From Sapria himalayana (Eukaryota; Streptophyta; Magnoliopsida; Malpighiales; Rafflesiaceae): a DNA stretch of 64,000 nt. The notes under the pieces were generated by a model. That model did no database searches, was not told where the DNA came from, and saw nothing but the letters and a program-made list of their open reading frames with translations. Of the stretch, positions 61,948 through 64,000 are shown piece by piece. The stretch's first letter is position 1, and each line of letters opens with the position of its first letter. The translations under genes were made by a program, and so were the position numbers. Where the stretch lies: positions 1 through 64,000 of the forward strand of contig JAREIK010005489.1 in assembly GCA_029783825.1 (NCBI GenBank). The letters run 5' to 3'.

Positions 61948-62834
61948 CATTCCCTACTAATTATGAAATTGATTTCGTATGAGAATTATTTTTGAACTAT
62001 TATTGATTTTTGTCTATGTGAAGCAAATAATTATGACATTTTTTTCTAGGTTTCAATTTTTTTATTCTGGTTTTGTTCTTTGATTTGCCGATTAACCTAA
62101 TAATGAATCTTTGCAGGACACATTATGTGAGAATCATGAAAAAATTCTAATTCAAAGAATTCAGACATTGCCACAAACCTTCCAATGCATGGGTCTCATA
62201 TTTACTGATTTCAGCTTGATCAAAAGGAGGCTTAGCTTCTATTATCTCCATTATTCCTAAAACATTTTATGTTGGCACTCTTTTTCTTTCTAAACATCAT
62301 TGCTGGACATCTTTTAGATTTTTGTTGAAGCTGTATGACTATGAACTTTAATTTGTGTTTGTTCATGTCTATAATAACTATTTTTATATATCTGTGAATA
62401 TGTTTGTGTGTCCCCAAATTTTTTGGCTAAAGTTTTAGCCTATTATAGGTATGTAAAAGCCTTGGCTAGTCCTCCATGGTGCTGAGAACAACACCTTAGC
62501 TTCTGAAGCTATGAATGAACCAAAAAATTAATTCCACACAAGCGTAAGTTTTTCTTGACACTCTTATTTTGTGCACATATGCATCGTCGCAGTTCAGATC
62601 TAAGACTACTTGTTATCAGTTATTGGTTTGTAAATGTAATATGTTATGCTTTATGTGCAGGTGTAACAATGTTCTCTATCTGTGTGGAGTATCGGAGAAA
62701 AAAGAACAAGAAAATTCGACCATGCCTGAGAGACCTATATGCGTGTTTTTTAAATCCTAGATTATTTTCTTCAGTTGTCTTTGATGGTATGTGTATTTGC
62801 ATTAAAGTACAAGTGTGTGTGTCATCCAAGGCTA
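61948..62834. other. Conserved non-coding segment downstream of Ptta in element D
   Basis: Inverted homologue of 14861-15736 and 25081-25517, including TTTTAGCCTATTATAGGTAT (62433) and GCCTTGGCTAGTCCTCCATG. Two overlapping frames at 62555-62839 (94 and 63 codons) show no domain and no matching frame in A or B, so I do not call a gene. Confidence 0.55.
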
Positions 62835-63245
62835 TGTGAGTATATATACATACATATAATACTGTAGTATATACATACATATATACTTTTTAAAAATGTA
62901 CGTATATACCATGTATATATCTACATATATACTGAGTATATAAGTATATATATACTAAGTATATTTGTTCGTATATGCTGAATATATTTGTACGTATATA
63001 CTTAGTAGATACATACATATATACTATAGAATATAAGTACGTATATACTCAGTATATATGTACTTTTATACTATAGTATATATACGTATATACCGAGTAT
63101 ATTTGTACATATATACTGAGTATATTTGTACTCAGTATATATGTACACATAATATTGTAGTTTTTATTTAGATATATTTCAATAATATATGTACGAGTAA
63201 AATGCTAGTATATAAGTACATATATAGTAAAGTGTTATATATTTA
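62835..63245. repeat. Palindromic AT-rich tandem cluster of element D
   Basis: Repeated TATATACTGAGTATAT and GTACGTATATAC units, each imperfectly self-complementary, at the position corresponding to the clusters in A and B. Confidence 0.85.
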
Positions 63246-63690
63246 TTAAAACATAACATTTTTTTTTGATTTGATTGAGTGGTTAAAATTTCTTACATAT
63301 TTGGGACTACATTATTCCCCATACAAAGATTGTATAAGTGAAGGGATTTTTTACTAGACATGATGTGTCGTGACTCGGACAGCTTTGTTGAAGTAGAAAA
63401 ATGATGATCGGAGGAGCAGATGGAGAGAAAGCAACATCAATGCATTGATATATTATACTTTATACACTGTCAGTAGATACATTGAAGAATAAGATGTAAT
63501 GCAATTTTTGTTATTTTTTTATTTTAAATATGTAAATATTGTATTAGAATAAGTTATTAAATGATTTAATTTTTTGTTAATTATTAATTATCAGTTATAG
63601 TTTATATTTTTTTCAATTTAATATAAAAATATTAAATTATTTTATTAAAAAATTTAAAAATAAATTAAATTCTGAAAATAGTTTTGAAAT
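63246..63690. other. Left interior of element D, non-coding
   Basis: Contains the inverted versions of the GTGACTCGGACAGCTTTGTT and ATCAATGCATTGATATATTA blocks, and the family block related to TGTATCTA.TGA.AGTGCAT, then AT-rich sequence. No gene. Confidence 0.65.
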
Positions 63691-64000
63691 TAAAATAGCT
63701 AGGGAAAATTCCATACCTAATTTATCAAATATCCCGAGCTAATTTAGCAAATTGCCCTAGCTAATTTAGCTTGGGATATCTTTATTTTAGCAAGGGATTT
63801 TTTCGTCTCTAAATTTATTTTGCTAAGGATTATTTCCATCACTAATATTTATAGACAGACACTTTAGATTGAGAAAGCTTTCATCATTATATCCGTTTAG
63901 TGATGGAAACTCTCATTTAGCTTGCTAATTTAGCTAGAGAAAATATTTTTTTAGCTAGTGATTTTTCCGTCACTAAATTATTAGCTAGAGACACTTTCCT
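63691..64000. repeat. Left subterminal repeats of element D (incomplete)
   Basis: TTAGCTAGGGAAA, TTAGTGATGGAAA and TTAGCAAGGGA units in both orientations, closely related to 5018-5539 and 22173-22625 in reverse. The terminal CACTA motif itself must lie beyond the window. Confidence 0.8.

Larger units (their letters stand above)
51026..64000 (+). mobile_element. CACTA (En/Spm) element D, inverted relative to A and B, runs off the window
   Basis: It starts with CACTAAAAGAAAATG at 51026, directly after the TAGA array. Order: subterminal repeats, non-coding right interior (inverted homologue of 41140-43058), AT-rich repeats, CT tract, TNP2 pseudogene, Ptta pseudogene, palindromic AT cluster, and left subterminal repeats that are still running at 64000. 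All parts match A and B in reverse order. D lacks the ARF insertion, the copia and direct-repeat block and the GCC arrays, so it represents a simpler version of the family. Confidence 0.8.

Noticed and set aside
62555..62839. 94-codon open frame with Cys- and Val-rich segments
   Set aside because: No domain recognised, overlapped by another frame, and the homologous region in A (14856-15038, opposite strand) does not preserve it as a gene.

Overview
This window is repeat-dominated, AT-rich nuclear DNA of a flowering plant. The evidence is a set of plant-type transposons: CACTA (En/Spm) elements with TNP2-like and Ptta/Transposase_24-like genes, a BED-finger hAT element, a Ty1-copia gag fragment, and pseudogene copies of a plant ADP-ribosylation factor (ARF). 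I see no intact host gene, no tRNA or rRNA gene and no prokaryotic feature. The species cannot be determined from the sequence alone.

Layout. Positions 1-4519 are a degenerate (TCTA)n array. At 4520 a CACTA left end begins (element E); it is cut at about 5017 by a second CACTA copy (element A). A is itself interrupted at 5543-13297 by an unrelated CACTA-type element (CACTA2: 3-bp TSD, Ulp1-like protease remnant), which is interrupted in turn at 6899-10649 by a complete hAT element (perfect 8-bp TSD, transposase with one in-frame stop). A continues 13298-22171 with a Ptta pseudogene, a TNP2 remnant, a GA-rich tract, AT-rich tandem repeats and an ARF retrocopy. It is then interrupted by a third family member, element B (22172 to about 43058), which carries Ptta, an almost full-length TNP2 pseudogene, a GA tract, a second ARF retrocopy, a duplicated 1.85-kb segment flanking copia gag, and a right end with many subterminal repeats. 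A (TAGA)n array of about 8 kb (43059-51025) follows. Element D (51026 to beyond 64000) is a fourth family member in opposite orientation, so B and D face each other right end to right end across the array.

Family organisation. From left TIR to right TIR the family reads: subterminal CCCTAGCTAAA-type repeats, palindromic AT cluster, Ptta gene, TNP2 gene, polypyrimidine tract just upstream of TNP2, AT-rich tandem units, optional ARF retrocopy, right subterminal repeats. In A and B both genes lie on the minus strand; in D they lie on the plus strand. All copies carry stops and frameshifts, so none looks autonomous.

Main discovery. A full-length, intronless ARF cDNA copy sits inside A and B. In B it is flanked by a 13-bp direct repeat, and element D retains the matching empty site with a single copy of that 13-mer. 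This indicates an ARF mRNA was retroposed into a CACTA element and later multiplied by CACTA transposition. Also notable are the nearly intact hAT transposase, the multi-level nest with recognisable target duplications, and the very long tetranucleotide arrays abutting CACTA termini.
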